Below are positions 33,332 to 42,281 of a stretch of 64,000 nucleotides of DNA, piece by piece. A model generated the notes under the pieces. It did no database searches. It saw only the letters and a program-made list of their open reading frames with translations, and was not told the origin of the DNA. Position numbers and translations under genes: made by a program. Each line of letters opens with the position of its first letter. Position 1 is the stretch's first letter. This DNA comes from Flavobacteriaceae bacterium (GTDB taxonomy: Bacteria; Bacteroidota; Bacteroidia; Flavobacteriales; Flavobacteriaceae): contig JAGKWW010000008.1 of the NCBI GenBank assembly GCA_021151665.1, positions 7,283 to 71,282 of the forward strand, in the 5' to 3' direction.

Positions 33332-35308
33332 ATGCAAATACGGGATTACAGCCCTAAAGTTACGGCTACAACATTAATGATTGCGCTGGGTATTATTTAC
33401 GGCGATATAGGAACAAGCCCACTTTATGCGCTGCGGGCGGTGATAGGCGATCGCCCGATAGAAACAATATTAGTATACGGAGGTGTTTCATGCATCTTCT
33501 GGACACTTTTGCTGCAAACATCCGTGAAATATATCTGGCTTACCCTGAAAGCCGATAACCACGGCGAAGGTGGTATATTTTCACTCTATGCCCTTGTGCG
33601 GCGCTACGGTAAAAAACTTGCAATACCCGCTATATTAGGAGCCACAACCTTATTGGCAGACGGTATTATAACACCGCCAATTTCCATTGCTTCTGCTATT
33701 GAGGGCCTCGGCATGGTACCCGGCCTCGAAGCGCAGATAGCTCCCGGCGGCAAGTTAACTATTGCAATCATACTCGGCATCCTTACCCTCTTGTTTTTCT
33801 TTCAGCGGTACGGAACGCATGCAATAGGCCGCTTTTTTGGCCCAGTAATGGCTGGGTGGTTTATAATGATCTTTATTTTCGGGATGATTCAGATGGCAAG
33901 TCATCCTGAAATACTGCATGCTTTAAACCCCTATTACGCCTACAACCTACTGGTTCATTACCCGCACGGATTCTGGCTGCTGGGTGCGGTATTCCTGTGC
34001 ACTACCGGCGCCGAAGCTTTATATAGCGACCTGGGGCACTGCGGAGTTAAAAATATCCGTATCACCTGGATTTTCGTGAAGGTTTGCCTGGTGGCCTCTT
34101 ATATGGGGCAGGCAGCATGGCTGATGAGCGATGCAGTAGGCTCACTTAAAGGCCGGAATCCGTTTTTTGAGATCGTTCCTTCATGGCTGTTGCTCCCCGC
34201 AATACTCCTTGCAACCGCGGCGGCAATTATTGCCTCACAGGCACTCATCAGCGGATCATTCACATTGATAAGCGAAGCCATAAACTTAAACTTCTGGCCC
34301 AAGGTGGCTACAAAACAACCCACCGAAATAAAGGGGCAGGTTTACATTCCCAGTATCAATACTATTCTGTGGCTGGGCTGTGGGGCAATGGTTCTTTACT
34401 TTGAAAAATCGGAACACATGGAGGCTGCTTACGGATTTTCCATAACCGTTACCATGCTGATGACCACCATCCTTCTTAGCTATTTTCTGTATTACCGCCT
34501 AAAATGGAAGCCCGTGTGGGTTATACTGCTACTTAGCCTTTTTGGCATTATTGAGGTATGTTTTTTCATTGCGAACGTAGTGAAGATAAAAGAAAGATGG
34601 ATGTTCCTGTTTTTTGAGCTGTTCATTTTTATTGTCATGTACACCTGGCATTATGCGCGAAAAGCCAACAACAGACTTACAGGAATGGCAGATCTTGGTA
34701 GATACTCGCAGCAGATCGCAGCACTTTCTTCCGACACCTCTGTCCCTTTATATGCAGAACACCTTATTTACCTTACGAAAGCCGGAACACGGCATCAGGT
34801 TGAGGAAAAAATTATTCGCTCAATATTCGACAGAAAGCCAAAGCGTGCGGAGGTATACTGGTTTTTGCACCTCAACCGAACCGAAGATCCCTACACGCTG
34901 GAATACGAAGTATCTGAATTGATTGAGGACAAAATAATCAGGATAACTATACACATCGGATTCCGCATTCAGCCGAAGACCGAATTGTACTTCAAACAGA
35001 TTTTAAACGACCTGACTATAAACAACCAGCTTACCCTGCCGCAAACTACGGCGCAAGCTGTGCGCTACAATAACGAGCCCGACTTCCGGTTCGTTATCAT
35101 TAGCCGCTTCGTGTCGGAAGAAAATGAATTTACAGTTCGTGATGGGCTACTGTTGCGCATGTACTTCTTTCTCAAGCATACGGGCCAGCGGGAAGGAAAG
35201 GCATTTGGCATCGACCGGCACGACCTTACGACAGAATATGCACCGCTGATCTACCAGCAACCGGCACCTTTTAAGCTTACACGTAAAATCAAACATAATC
35301 TTTACTAA
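33332..35308 (+). CDS. kup: KUP-family potassium uptake protein
   Basis: The 658-residue inner-membrane transporter has about 12 membrane helices and the family signature GIIYGDIGTSPLYALRAV near residue 18, with GALYSDLGHCG-like motif TGAEALYSDLGHCGVKNI later. The long C-terminal cytoplasmic domain begins near 450. It imports potassium, probably with protons. It follows the kdpDE-like pair with its own KdpE-box-like site, so low-potassium induction is likely. Its TAA overlaps the ATG of the porin gene by one base, so the two are coupled. Confidence 0.95.
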   Translation: MQIRDYSPKVTATTLMIALGIIYGDIGTSPLYALRAVIGDRPIETILVYGGVSCIFWTLLLQTSVKYIWLTLKADNHGEGGIFSLYALVRRYGKKLAIPAILGATTLLADGIITPPISIASAIEGLGMVPGLEAQIAPGGKLTIAIILGILTLLFFFQRYGTHAIGRFFGPVMAGWFIMIFIFGMIQMASHPEILHALNPYYAYNLLVHYPHGFWLLGAVFLCTTGAEALYSDLGHCGVKNIRITWIFVKVCLVASYMGQAAWLMSDAVGSLKGRNPFFEIVPSWLLLPAILLATAAAIIASQALISGSFTLISEAINLNFWPKVATKQPTEIKGQVYIPSINTILWLGCGAMVLYFEKSEHMEAAYGFSITVTMLMTTILLSYFLYYRLKWKPVWVILLLSLFGIIEVCFFIANVVKIKERWMFLFFELFIFIVMYTWHYARKANNRLTGMADLGRYSQQIAALSSDTSVPLYAEHLIYLTKAGTRHQVEEKIIRSIFDRKPKRAEVYWFLHLNRTEDPYTLEYEVSELIEDKIIRITIHIGFRIQPKTELYFKQILNDLTINNQLTLPQTTAQAVRYNNEPDFRFVIISRFVSEENEFTVRDGLLLRMYFFLKHTGQREGKAFGIDRHDLTTEYAPLIYQQPAPFKLTRKIKHNLY

Positions 35309-36675
35309 TGAAAACAACTTTTATTATCTGTCTGCTTTTCACAGGCATTACGCTACGGGCGCAGGATACCATCAAACAGCCCTTTGCCGGAATGAACCTT
35401 TCCTGGATCAATGGCCAGAACCGCCAGATTCATTTCCCACTTACATTTAAGGATTCCGGTGGCGAAACCATCGTAACCGGAGTGGCCTACCTTGACGGTT
35501 ATTATAATTATAATTTTTCCAATCCTTTAGATAATACCCAAACAATATCGTCCACCATAGGCAGGCACAATGAGTTTACCCTTAACCTGGCCAGCATCGG
35601 CATCGAAACAAATTACCATAACATAATTGGCCGCCTATGGCTGCAGTACGGGCAGATGAGCGCCATCATCCAGGACCTTGATGCTAGCACGGCAAGAGGC
35701 CGGAATACCGGGATAAACAATCTTAAAAACATACGGGAGGCGGCTGCTGGCTACCACTTTAATGCCTGGCACGGCATCAACGTAGAGATGGGCATATTTA
35801 TGAGCTACATTGGGCTGGAAAGCTATGTGACACAGGAAAACTGGAGCTACCAGCGCAGCATGGTTTGCGACTTTACCCCATTCTATTTTTCTGGTGCACG
35901 CATTCAGGCTTACCCTTCAGAACATTTCAAAACCGAACTTTGGCTGCTTAACGGATGGCAGTCCTATAACAGTTACAGCAACAGCCCGGGAGTTGGCAAC
36001 TCTAACTATTACCGCCCTAACGAGAACCTGCAGCTTGTTGCTAATTTTTATCTGGGTCGCGATACCCAAAACCCCGATAGTAATGGTAACCAAAGTGACC
36101 GATTACGTTTTCATCATGACAATAGCATCGTGTACCGCTACTACAATAATATTGCAAATAAGGGGCTTTCGCAAGCAGCATTCAGTATTAACAGCCATTA
36201 CGGATTTCAGAGCAATGATGCGGCGGATGACCAGGTAAAGGCCTCGCAAAATTTTATGCTTGGCACATCGGTAGCCTCCCGCCTCTGGTTTATGGAAAAC
36301 AAAATCGGGATTACGCTCAGGGGTGATTATTTAACAAACCAATCTGTTGTAAACGGCATCAATACTTCGCCATACCTCACCTTTAACCCCGCCGCGGCCG
36401 GAAGCGTACCCAACGGTTTCGACACCGCGATAGCCGACGGCAAAAAACTAAGGCTCGGCCAGCTCACGGCAACCCTGGACATTATGCCCAATGAATTTGT
36501 AACCTTCCGTCTTGAATATGGCTATCGCCTCAGCAGCATACCGTACTTTACGGGGAGGGGAGGAACAACATCACCGAGCGGATGGGTAAACGGGCCTGTG
36601 GGAGATAATCCGTGGGCGGCCGCGCTTCTTACGGAAGAACAAAGGATTACGGCTGCGGTAAATTTCAGGCTCTAA
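35308..36675 (+). CDS. outer-membrane porin-like beta-barrel (OmpL/BBP2 type)
   Basis: The 455-residue protein has a signal peptide (about 1-20, ending LRAQ). Amphipathic strands in the BBP2 (putative beta-barrel porin-2) style follow: WLQYGQMSA, NVEMGIFMSYIG, TELWLLNGWQSYN, and a terminal ITAAVNFRL. In Bacteroidota such porins often accompany kdp genes. The TAATG overlap with kup suggests this barrel is the outer-membrane route for potassium to Kup. That role is inferred from context. Confidence 0.82.
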   Translation: MKTTFIICLLFTGITLRAQDTIKQPFAGMNLSWINGQNRQIHFPLTFKDSGGETIVTGVAYLDGYYNYNFSNPLDNTQTISSTIGRHNEFTLNLASIGIETNYHNIIGRLWLQYGQMSAIIQDLDASTARGRNTGINNLKNIREAAAGYHFNAWHGINVEMGIFMSYIGLESYVTQENWSYQRSMVCDFTPFYFSGARIQAYPSEHFKTELWLLNGWQSYNSYSNSPGVGNSNYYRPNENLQLVANFYLGRDTQNPDSNGNQSDRLRFHHDNSIVYRYYNNIANKGLSQAAFSINSHYGFQSNDAADDQVKASQNFMLGTSVASRLWFMENKIGITLRGDYLTNQSVVNGINTSPYLTFNPAAAGSVPNGFDTAIADGKKLRLGQLTATLDIMPNEFVTFRLEYGYRLSSIPYFTGRGGTTSPSGWVNGPVGDNPWAAALLTEEQRITAAVNFRL

Positions 36676-36698
36676 ATTACAACTGTAAAATTATATCC

Positions 36699-36706
36699 TA
36701 TATTTG
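36699..36706 (+). promoter_or_regulatory. -7 element (TATATTTG) of the Lrp-family gene
   Basis: TATATTTG is a full TAnnTTTG match. It covers the in-frame TTG at 36704, so translation should begin at the ATG 36725 instead. Confidence 0.55.
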
Positions 36707-36724
36707 GGTTCCAATATAGAAGCC

Positions 36725-37195
36725 ATGAAGGTAAATTCGCTCCAGATTGAAATCGACGGGATTGACAAAGAGATATTGCGCTACCTGATGGAAGATGCCC
36801 GGAAACCTATTTTGCAGATCGCGTCTAAAATAGGAATATCGGGCGCGGCCATCCACCAAAGGCTGCGCAAGCTCGAGCAGGCCGGTGTAATTTCCGGGTC
36901 AAAGTTTGTAGTAAGCAATAAGGTGCTTGGCTACAGCACCATGGCTTTTGTGGGCATTTACCTGGAAAAAGCGTCCAGCAATGCCGAAGCGGTAAAAGAG
37001 CTTAAAAAAATCCCCGAAGTGCTGGAGTGCCATTACACCACGGGCAACTGGTCGATTCTTATCAAGATCATCTGCCGCGACAATGAGCACCTGATGCAGC
37101 TTCTCAACAGCAAAATACAGCCTATCAATGGGGTGTCGCGGACAGAGACATTCATCTCACTCGACCAGCAGATTGAGCGGCAGATACAGCTGTAG
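36725..37195 (+). CDS. Lrp/AsnC-family transcriptional regulator
   Basis: The 156-residue protein has an N-terminal helix-turn-helix (LQIASKIGISGAAIHQRLRKLEQAGVI split across about 32-58) and a C-terminal RAM ligand-binding ferredoxin-like domain (GYSTMAFVGIYLEKAS...TETFISLDQ). Lrp/AsnC proteins respond to amino acids and regulate nearby or global genes. Its start was set at ATG 36725 because the promoter covers the upstream TTG. No specific target could be read from the flanks. Confidence 0.92.
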   Translation: MKVNSLQIEIDGIDKEILRYLMEDARKPILQIASKIGISGAAIHQRLRKLEQAGVISGSKFVVSNKVLGYSTMAFVGIYLEKASSNAEAVKELKKIPEVLECHYTTGNWSILIKIICRDNEHLMQLLNSKIQPINGVSRTETFISLDQQIERQIQL

Positions 37196-37221
37196 ATTTT
37201 AGAATTGAGATTTCAGACGAT

Positions 37222-37386
37222 CTATTGATCGCTTGCCGGGCGATCTATGTGCCCCGTTTTTGAAGCGGATAATGCACGCCTGAGAAAACGTCCTAAAAGA
37301 ATAAGGAGGTAAACTGCACCGGCAAACAGAATAATGTTGAACAATTGCCAAAGCAGCAAGCTTACAGAAAAATTATCTGCGGTCAT
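37222..37386 (-). CDS. 54-residue single-pass membrane protein
   Basis: A minus-strand reading frame with ATG at 37386 and stop at 37222 encodes MTADNFSVSLLLWQLFNIIL followed by a hydrophobic stretch LFAGAVYLLILLGRFL and a basic RRALSAS tail. One membrane helix spans about residues 8-36. It lies 61 bp downstream of the M-neutral metallopeptidase stop codon on the same strand, behind that gene's terminator. A promoter was not clear. Helix, flanking basic residues and length fit a small inner-membrane protein. Homologs were not recognised, so translation is likely but not certain. Confidence 0.5.
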   Translation of the reverse strand: MTADNFSVSLLLWQLFNIILFAGAVYLLILLGRFLRRALSASKTGHIDRPASDQ

Positions 37387-37413
37387 TAGTCGTTACTTTA
37401 AGTTGATATACAA

Positions 37414-37441
37414 ATATAAAAAAACCGGCCTGAGCCGGTTT
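37414..37441 (-). terminator. Terminator of the zinc metallopeptidase gene
   Basis: The 8-bp stem AAACCGGC/GCCGGTTT (37422-37429 with 37434-37441) runs, on the minus strand, into a T-rich tract. It follows the stop codon at 37447 within a few bases. Confidence 0.8.
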
Positions 37442-37446
37442 AATTT

Positions 37447-38148
37447 TTAATCTCTTCTACCTCCAAACACCTGCAGCGCCCAGAAAACCAGTGAAGCGAT
37501 CGCTCCAATGGCCGCTACAAGATACGTTCGCGCAGCCCATTTCAGCGAATCTTCGGCGCCACTATATTCCTGCGGGGTAAGCATATTCTTGCTTTTAAGC
37601 CATGCTAAAGCGCGGTTGCTCGCGTCATACTCTACCGGCAGGGTTATTAAAGTGAACACAGTTGCGAGCCCCATGAGTACGAGGCCTGCAATAGCCACAT
37701 AAAAACCCATTCCCCCTTTTGCTGCCGCACCCAAGGCAAGCCCGATGATTACCAGCCATTGCGACATACCCGAAGCTACGTTGACCACGGGCACCATTGC
37801 CGAGCGGAACTGAAGCATATTGTAAGCCGTAGCATGCTGAACAGCATGGCCTACTTCGTGTGCTGCTACTGCCGCAGCGGCAGCATTCCGTTGGTTATAA
37901 ACCGCCTCACTCAGGTTTACTGTTTTATCCGCCGGGTTATAATGGTCGGTAAGCCGGCCGGCCGTCGAGATAACGCGCACATCATAAATGCCGTTATCCT
38001 GCAGCATCTTTTGCGCGATCTCGGCCCCGCTCATTCCGTTACGAAGGTGGACATTGCTGTAATATTCGAATTTACTTTTCAGCTTCGCGCTAACCGCAAA
38101 ACTTACTAATGCGATGATACCAATTAAGATATAATACTCTAAAAACAT
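37447..38148 (-). CDS. zinc metallopeptidase, neutral (YugP-like) family
   Basis: The 233-residue membrane protein has an N-terminal helix (about 3-20) and further hydrophobic helices near 125-170 and 205-225. The zinc motif AAHEVGHAVQH gives His97, Glu98, His101 and a probable third ligand region, matching the Peptidase_M_neutral (DUF, YugP) family. It is a membrane-bound protease of unknown substrate. A hydrophobic C-terminus and position alone do not show its target. Confidence 0.88.
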   Translation of the reverse strand: MFLEYYILIGIIALVSFAVSAKLKSKFEYYSNVHLRNGMSGAEIAQKMLQDNGIYDVRVISTAGRLTDHYNPADKTVNLSEAVYNQRNAAAAAVAAHEVGHAVQHATAYNMLQFRSAMVPVVNVASGMSQWLVIIGLALGAAAKGGMGFYVAIAGLVLMGLATVFTLITLPVEYDASNRALAWLKSKNMLTPQEYSGAEDSLKWAARTYLVAAIGAIASLVFWALQVFGGRRD

Positions 38149-38189
38149 GTCTTTTTTCTGTTTGTTACTTACAATTATAGTATCAAAAA

Positions 38190-38218
38190 GAAAGCCAATC
38201 TTTTCAGACTGGCTTCTT
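38190..38218 (-). terminator. Weak hairpin after the barrel protein gene
   Basis: AAGCCA pairs with TGGCTT (38192-38197 with 38210-38215), extended imperfectly with a bulge. On the minus strand a T-rich stretch follows. It lies downstream of the gene ending at 38246. Confidence 0.45.
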
Positions 38219-38245
38219 CCTGCGGTTTTGGCAGTTTATGTCGGA

Positions 38246-38926
38246 CTACAGGTAAAGCAAAACTTTTGCATAGAAGCGGCCCTGGCCATTCTCTTTTACG
38301 GTGTTCGTTACGTCGGCAAAATCAGACCTCCATTTTCCGTTGGTAAGCGCCCACTGGTAGCCTACGTTCAGACGGAGCGGCCATTCGGTATTCTGAAGGA
38401 AACCAAATGAGGCAGACGGGCCGGCATACAGCATTTCGTTTCTCAGGCTCACGTGTCCACCGTTGTTGAGCGGGTTCAAATCGTTCAGGTCGATCACGTT
38501 GTTATCATTAAAAATGTCGACGTTGTTTCCTGTGTATGCCAGGTCGGCACCTACCGAGAGAAACATCTTCTCGTTATGCATCGGCATATAATGCACCCTT
38601 GTCAGAATAGAAGCACCGGCGTAATTCACCTTGTTGGCGCCCCTGCGCTGTTGCAGGTAATTGCCACTGAACTCGACATCGGCGAGCCATTTCTTCCATG
38701 TTCCGTTAAATCCGAACGAAAACTCGGGAGTAGCAGAAGGAAGCGAAGGCAGGTTGGCCATTGCGAGCTTTTTGTCGATGTTGTAGCCATCTGTGGTAAC
38801 CACACCTACACCTACATAAAAATTTCCTTTGCCTTTGATGGAATCTTTGGCGGTTGATGAAACCTGAGCGAATGATGATGATTGAACTCCGATAATGCAG
38901 AGGGCTGCAAGTAAGATTTTTTTCAT
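38246..38926 (-). CDS. outer-membrane beta-barrel-like protein of unknown function
   Basis: The 226-residue protein has a signal peptide (about 1-20, ending SSFAQ). Alternating strands follow (FYVGVGVVTTDGYN, PEFSFGFNGTWK, MFLSVGADLAYTG), ending in GRFYAKVLLYL, as expected for an 8- to 10-strand outer-membrane barrel. No domain name was recognised. It is monocistronic on the minus strand, 148 bp upstream of the leuS 3' end. Confidence 0.65.
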   Translation of the reverse strand: MKKILLAALCIIGVQSSSFAQVSSTAKDSIKGKGNFYVGVGVVTTDGYNIDKKLAMANLPSLPSATPEFSFGFNGTWKKWLADVEFSGNYLQQRRGANKVNYAGASILTRVHYMPMHNEKMFLSVGADLAYTGNNVDIFNDNNVIDLNDLNPLNNGGHVSLRNEMLYAGPSASFGFLQNTEWPLRLNVGYQWALTNGKWRSDFADVTNTVKENGQGRFYAKVLLYL

Positions 38927-39073
38927 TTTGATTGAGTTTTTATTGATGATATTCCTGGTTAAACAAACCTTATGCCAAAATATTATTAGGAAGATAAAAT
39001 TTTTAACAAGAAGAAAAGCCGTAAACTGAGTATGAACAGTTTACGGCTTTTAAAAAATCTTGAGCGCTATCGG

Positions 39074-42000
39074 CTACATCACGATATTGATGATCCTGCC
39101 CGGTACCACGATCACCTTTTTAGGTGCGTTGCCCCCCAATTGTGCAACTGTCCGCTCATCGGCGAGTATGGTTTTCTCAATCTCCGGAACGGCCATATCG
39201 GTAGGAAGCTCTATGCTGAACCTGGTCTTTCCGTTGAAGGAAACCGGGTATTCTTTGCTGCTCTCTACCAGGTACTCCGGGTTGAAGAGCGGGAACTTCA
39301 CCGTAGAAATACTTCCCTGGTGGCCCAGCCTGTGCCAAAGCTCTTCGGCGATGTGCGGGGCATACGGTGAAATGAGCACAGCAAGCGGCTCGAGTATCAC
39401 ACGCTCATGGCAGTTGATGGCCGTGAGTTCATTTACCGCGATCATAAACGAGCTCACCGAGGTGTTGAACGAGAAGTTCTCAATATCTTCCTGTACTTTC
39501 TTGATGGTTTTGTGCAATATCTTGTAAGCTTCTTTGCTCGCCGGGTTGGCCGTGACAATAAGGCCTTTATCATCAAAGTACAATTTCCATAGCTTTTTCA
39601 GGAAGCCGCTTACACCGGTGATACCTGCGGTGTTCCATGGCTTGGCCTGCTCCAGCGGACCCAGGAACATTTCATATAGCCTTAACGTATCAGCGCCGTA
39701 TTGCTCGCAAATATCATCGGGCGTAACCACATTGTATTTGGACTTCGACATTTTTTCAACTTCGCGGCCTACCGTTATTGATTCTGTAAAATCTCCGTTA
39801 TCATCCAAAAACAAAGCTTCGGTAAACTCTGGAAGCCATTGTCTAAAAGAAGATACATTCAATTTTTCAGATGAATCGACTAGATTTACATCTACATGAT
39901 ATGGAAGAGAATACACCTTTAAGATTGGTCCATACTTTACTTCACCACTAGCTAATGCAGAATTGGCTTTTTCAATTTCGATGTTAAGTATATCATTAAT
40001 TTTACGGTATGTATCTAAGTCGTAACTTTTATCATCCAGTTGCTTAGCGAAATTTGCACTTACATAAATATTTGATGTATACATCCTTACTGCAGCGTCC
40101 TCGAAATTTCCAGTCCCCTTTTTGCCCAGCAATGGAGCTACAATTAGTCGATACACAAAAGCACTCATCCCCAAAATCATCCCCTGGTTGATCAGCTTTT
40201 TAAAAGGTTCTTCGCTGTTGATGTAGCCCCTGTCCTTTAAGAACTTATTCCAGAAACGGCTGTACAGCAGGTGGCCTGTTGCGTGCTCGCTTCCACCAAT
40301 GTACAGGTCAACATTCTGCCAGTAGGCTTCGGCTTCTTTGCTTACGAACTGGGTATCGTTATGCGGATTCATATACCGCAGCCAGTACCATGAACTTCCT
40401 GCCCATCCCGGCATGGTGTTCAGCTCGAGCGGGAATACAGTTTCGTTATCAATAAGGTCATTGCTTACCACTTTGTTTTCGGCAATGCTCCAGGCCCATT
40501 CGCGGGAGTTGCCCAGCGGTGGCTGCCCATCTTCCGTTGGCAGATATTTCTCCACGTCAGGGAGGCGGATCGGCAAATGTGCAACATCGATCATTTGTGG
40601 CATACCGTTTACGTAATATACCGGAAACGGCTCACCCCAATAGCGCTGGCGGCTGAATACGGCATCGCGCAGGCGGTAATTGGTCTTGCCTTTGCCTTGC
40701 CCTATATCTTCAAGCGCCTCGATCACTTTCTTCGTTGCCTCTTTGTAGCTAAGCCCATCAAGGAAATCGGAATCCTGAAGTTTTGTGTTATCCTTGGCGG
40801 TATAGGCTTCCTGCGAAATATCTATGCCGTCAAAAATATTCTTTATCTCAATGCCGAAGTGTTTTGCAAAATCATAGTCGCGCTGGTCGCCCGCCGGTAC
40901 AGCCATAACTGCTCCGGTTCCGTAGCCCGCAAGCACATAATCACCAATCCAGACAGGTACCGACGCTTTGGTAAACGGATGTTCGGCATAGGCACCGGTA
41001 AACACACCTGAAATGGTTTTTACATCGGCCATGCGGTCGCGCTCACTACGTTTGGCGGTAGCCTGGATATAAGCCTCAACTGCAGCCTTTTGCTCAGGAG
41101 TTGTAATTTTTGAAACCAGTTCATGCTCCGGTGCCAGCGTTACAAAGCTTACCCCAAAGATGGTATCCGGGCGCGTGGTAAATACTTCTATGGTATAGCC
41201 GTTGGTGTCGTCGCCCGTCATCAGGTACTCCACATCATCACGCTCGGCTTCGGAGTCTTTTACCCTGAATACCACACTCGCACCTACCGATTTCCCGATC
41301 CAGTTGCGCTGGCTTTCTTTAAGCGATTCTGTCCAGTCGATCGTTTCAAGGCCTTGTAGCAACCTTTCGGCATAGGCTGAAATACGCATGCTCCACTGGG
41401 TCATTTTTTTACGGATCACCGGGTGGCCGCCCCTTTCGGAAACGCCGTTCACAATCTCGTCGTTGGCAAGTACGGTTCCCAGTGCAGGGCACCAGTTCAC
41501 CTCGGTTTCGGCAAGGTAGGTAAGGCGGTATTTCAGCAAAAGGCGTTCCTGCTCTTCTTTGCTATAGCCCTTCCATTCAGCGGCTGTAAATACGGGGATA
41601 TTATCATCAGAAACAGCATTTACTTTTGCGTTTCCATTCGATTCGAATTCGGAGATAAGCGTACAGATGCTTTCTGCCCTGTCGCTGTTCTTATTGTACC
41701 ATGAATTGAACAGCTGGATGAAGATCCACTGTGTCCATTTGTAATATTCGGGGTTGGAGGTTCGCACCTCACGGTCCCAGTCGAACGAGAACCCGATCTT
41801 GTCGAGCTGCTCACGGTAGCGCGCAATATTGGCCTCGGTAGTCACCGCAGGATGCTGGCCGGTTTGTATTGCATATTGCTCTGCCGGAAGGCCAAAGCTG
41901 TCGTAGCCCTGCGGGTGCAATACATTGAAGCCCTGATGGCGCTTGTAGCGCGCGTAAATATCAGAAGCGATATAGCCCAGCGGGTGGCCGACATGGAGCC

Positions 42001-42136
42001 CCGCGCCGGAGGGATACGGGAACATATCCAGTACATAATATTTTGGCTTATCGGAAATATCCTCTGCCATAAAGGTTTTATTCTCTGCCCAGTATTTCTG
42101 CCACCTGGCCTCGATCTCGTTCGGATTGTATTTCAT
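39074..42136 (-). CDS. leuS: leucyl-tRNA synthetase with an AT-rich insertion
   Basis: The 1020-residue class I synthetase charges tRNA-Leu in the cytosol. HVGH is at 48-51 and KMSKS at 795-799, with the editing domain between about 240 and 500. At 1020 residues it is longer than E. coli LeuRS (860). An extra stretch at about residues 663-745 lies just before the KMSKS loop. The DNA over it (about 39780-40150) is strikingly AT-rich, 25% GC in one 60-base line against 55% in a line just outside. The frame is intact and the signatures are complete, so it is probably functional. Confidence 0.95.
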   Translation of the reverse strand: MKYNPNEIEARWQKYWAENKTFMAEDISDKPKYYVLDMFPYPSGAGLHVGHPLGYIASDIYARYKRHQGFNVLHPQGYDSFGLPAEQYAIQTGQHPAVTTEANIARYREQLDKIGFSFDWDREVRTSNPEYYKWTQWIFIQLFNSWYNKNSDRAESICTLISEFESNGNAKVNAVSDDNIPVFTAAEWKGYSKEEQERLLLKYRLTYLAETEVNWCPALGTVLANDEIVNGVSERGGHPVIRKKMTQWSMRISAYAERLLQGLETIDWTESLKESQRNWIGKSVGASVVFRVKDSEAERDDVEYLMTGDDTNGYTIEVFTTRPDTIFGVSFVTLAPEHELVSKITTPEQKAAVEAYIQATAKRSERDRMADVKTISGVFTGAYAEHPFTKASVPVWIGDYVLAGYGTGAVMAVPAGDQRDYDFAKHFGIEIKNIFDGIDISQEAYTAKDNTKLQDSDFLDGLSYKEATKKVIEALEDIGQGKGKTNYRLRDAVFSRQRYWGEPFPVYYVNGMPQMIDVAHLPIRLPDVEKYLPTEDGQPPLGNSREWAWSIAENKVVSNDLIDNETVFPLELNTMPGWAGSSWYWLRYMNPHNDTQFVSKEAEAYWQNVDLYIGGSEHATGHLLYSRFWNKFLKDRGYINSEEPFKKLINQGMILGMSAFVYRLIVAPLLGKKGTGNFEDAAVRMYTSNIYVSANFAKQLDDKSYDLDTYRKINDILNIEIEKANSALASGEVKYGPILKVYSLPYHVDVNLVDSSEKLNVSSFRQWLPEFTEALFLDDNGDFTESITVGREVEKMSKSKYNVVTPDDICEQYGADTLRLYEMFLGPLEQAKPWNTAGITGVSGFLKKLWKLYFDDKGLIVTANPASKEAYKILHKTIKKVQEDIENFSFNTSVSSFMIAVNELTAINCHERVILEPLAVLISPYAPHIAEELWHRLGHQGSISTVKFPLFNPEYLVESSKEYPVSFNGKTRFSIELPTDMAVPEIEKTILADERTVAQLGGNAPKKVIVVPGRIINIVM

Positions 42137-42145
42137 ATTTCAGAT

Positions 42146-42180
42146 GCTAAGGAGCTAAGAAGCTTAGGCGCTAAGAAGCT
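42146..42180. repeat. short GCTAAG-type intergenic repeats
   Basis: Degenerate units GCTAAGGA, GCTAAGAA, GCTTAGGC and GCTAAGAA follow one another between the leuS start and the ftsX gene. They look like the low-complexity intergenic words common in Flavobacterium genomes and carry no ORF. Confidence 0.7.
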
Positions 42181-42281
42181 CGCGGCACAAATTTAAGGTT
42201 ATTGCACGAAAGTCAAAACTTTGCCCGTTATAAACTGTAATAACAGATTTGTTTACTATTTTTACCGCTAAAACCAACACT

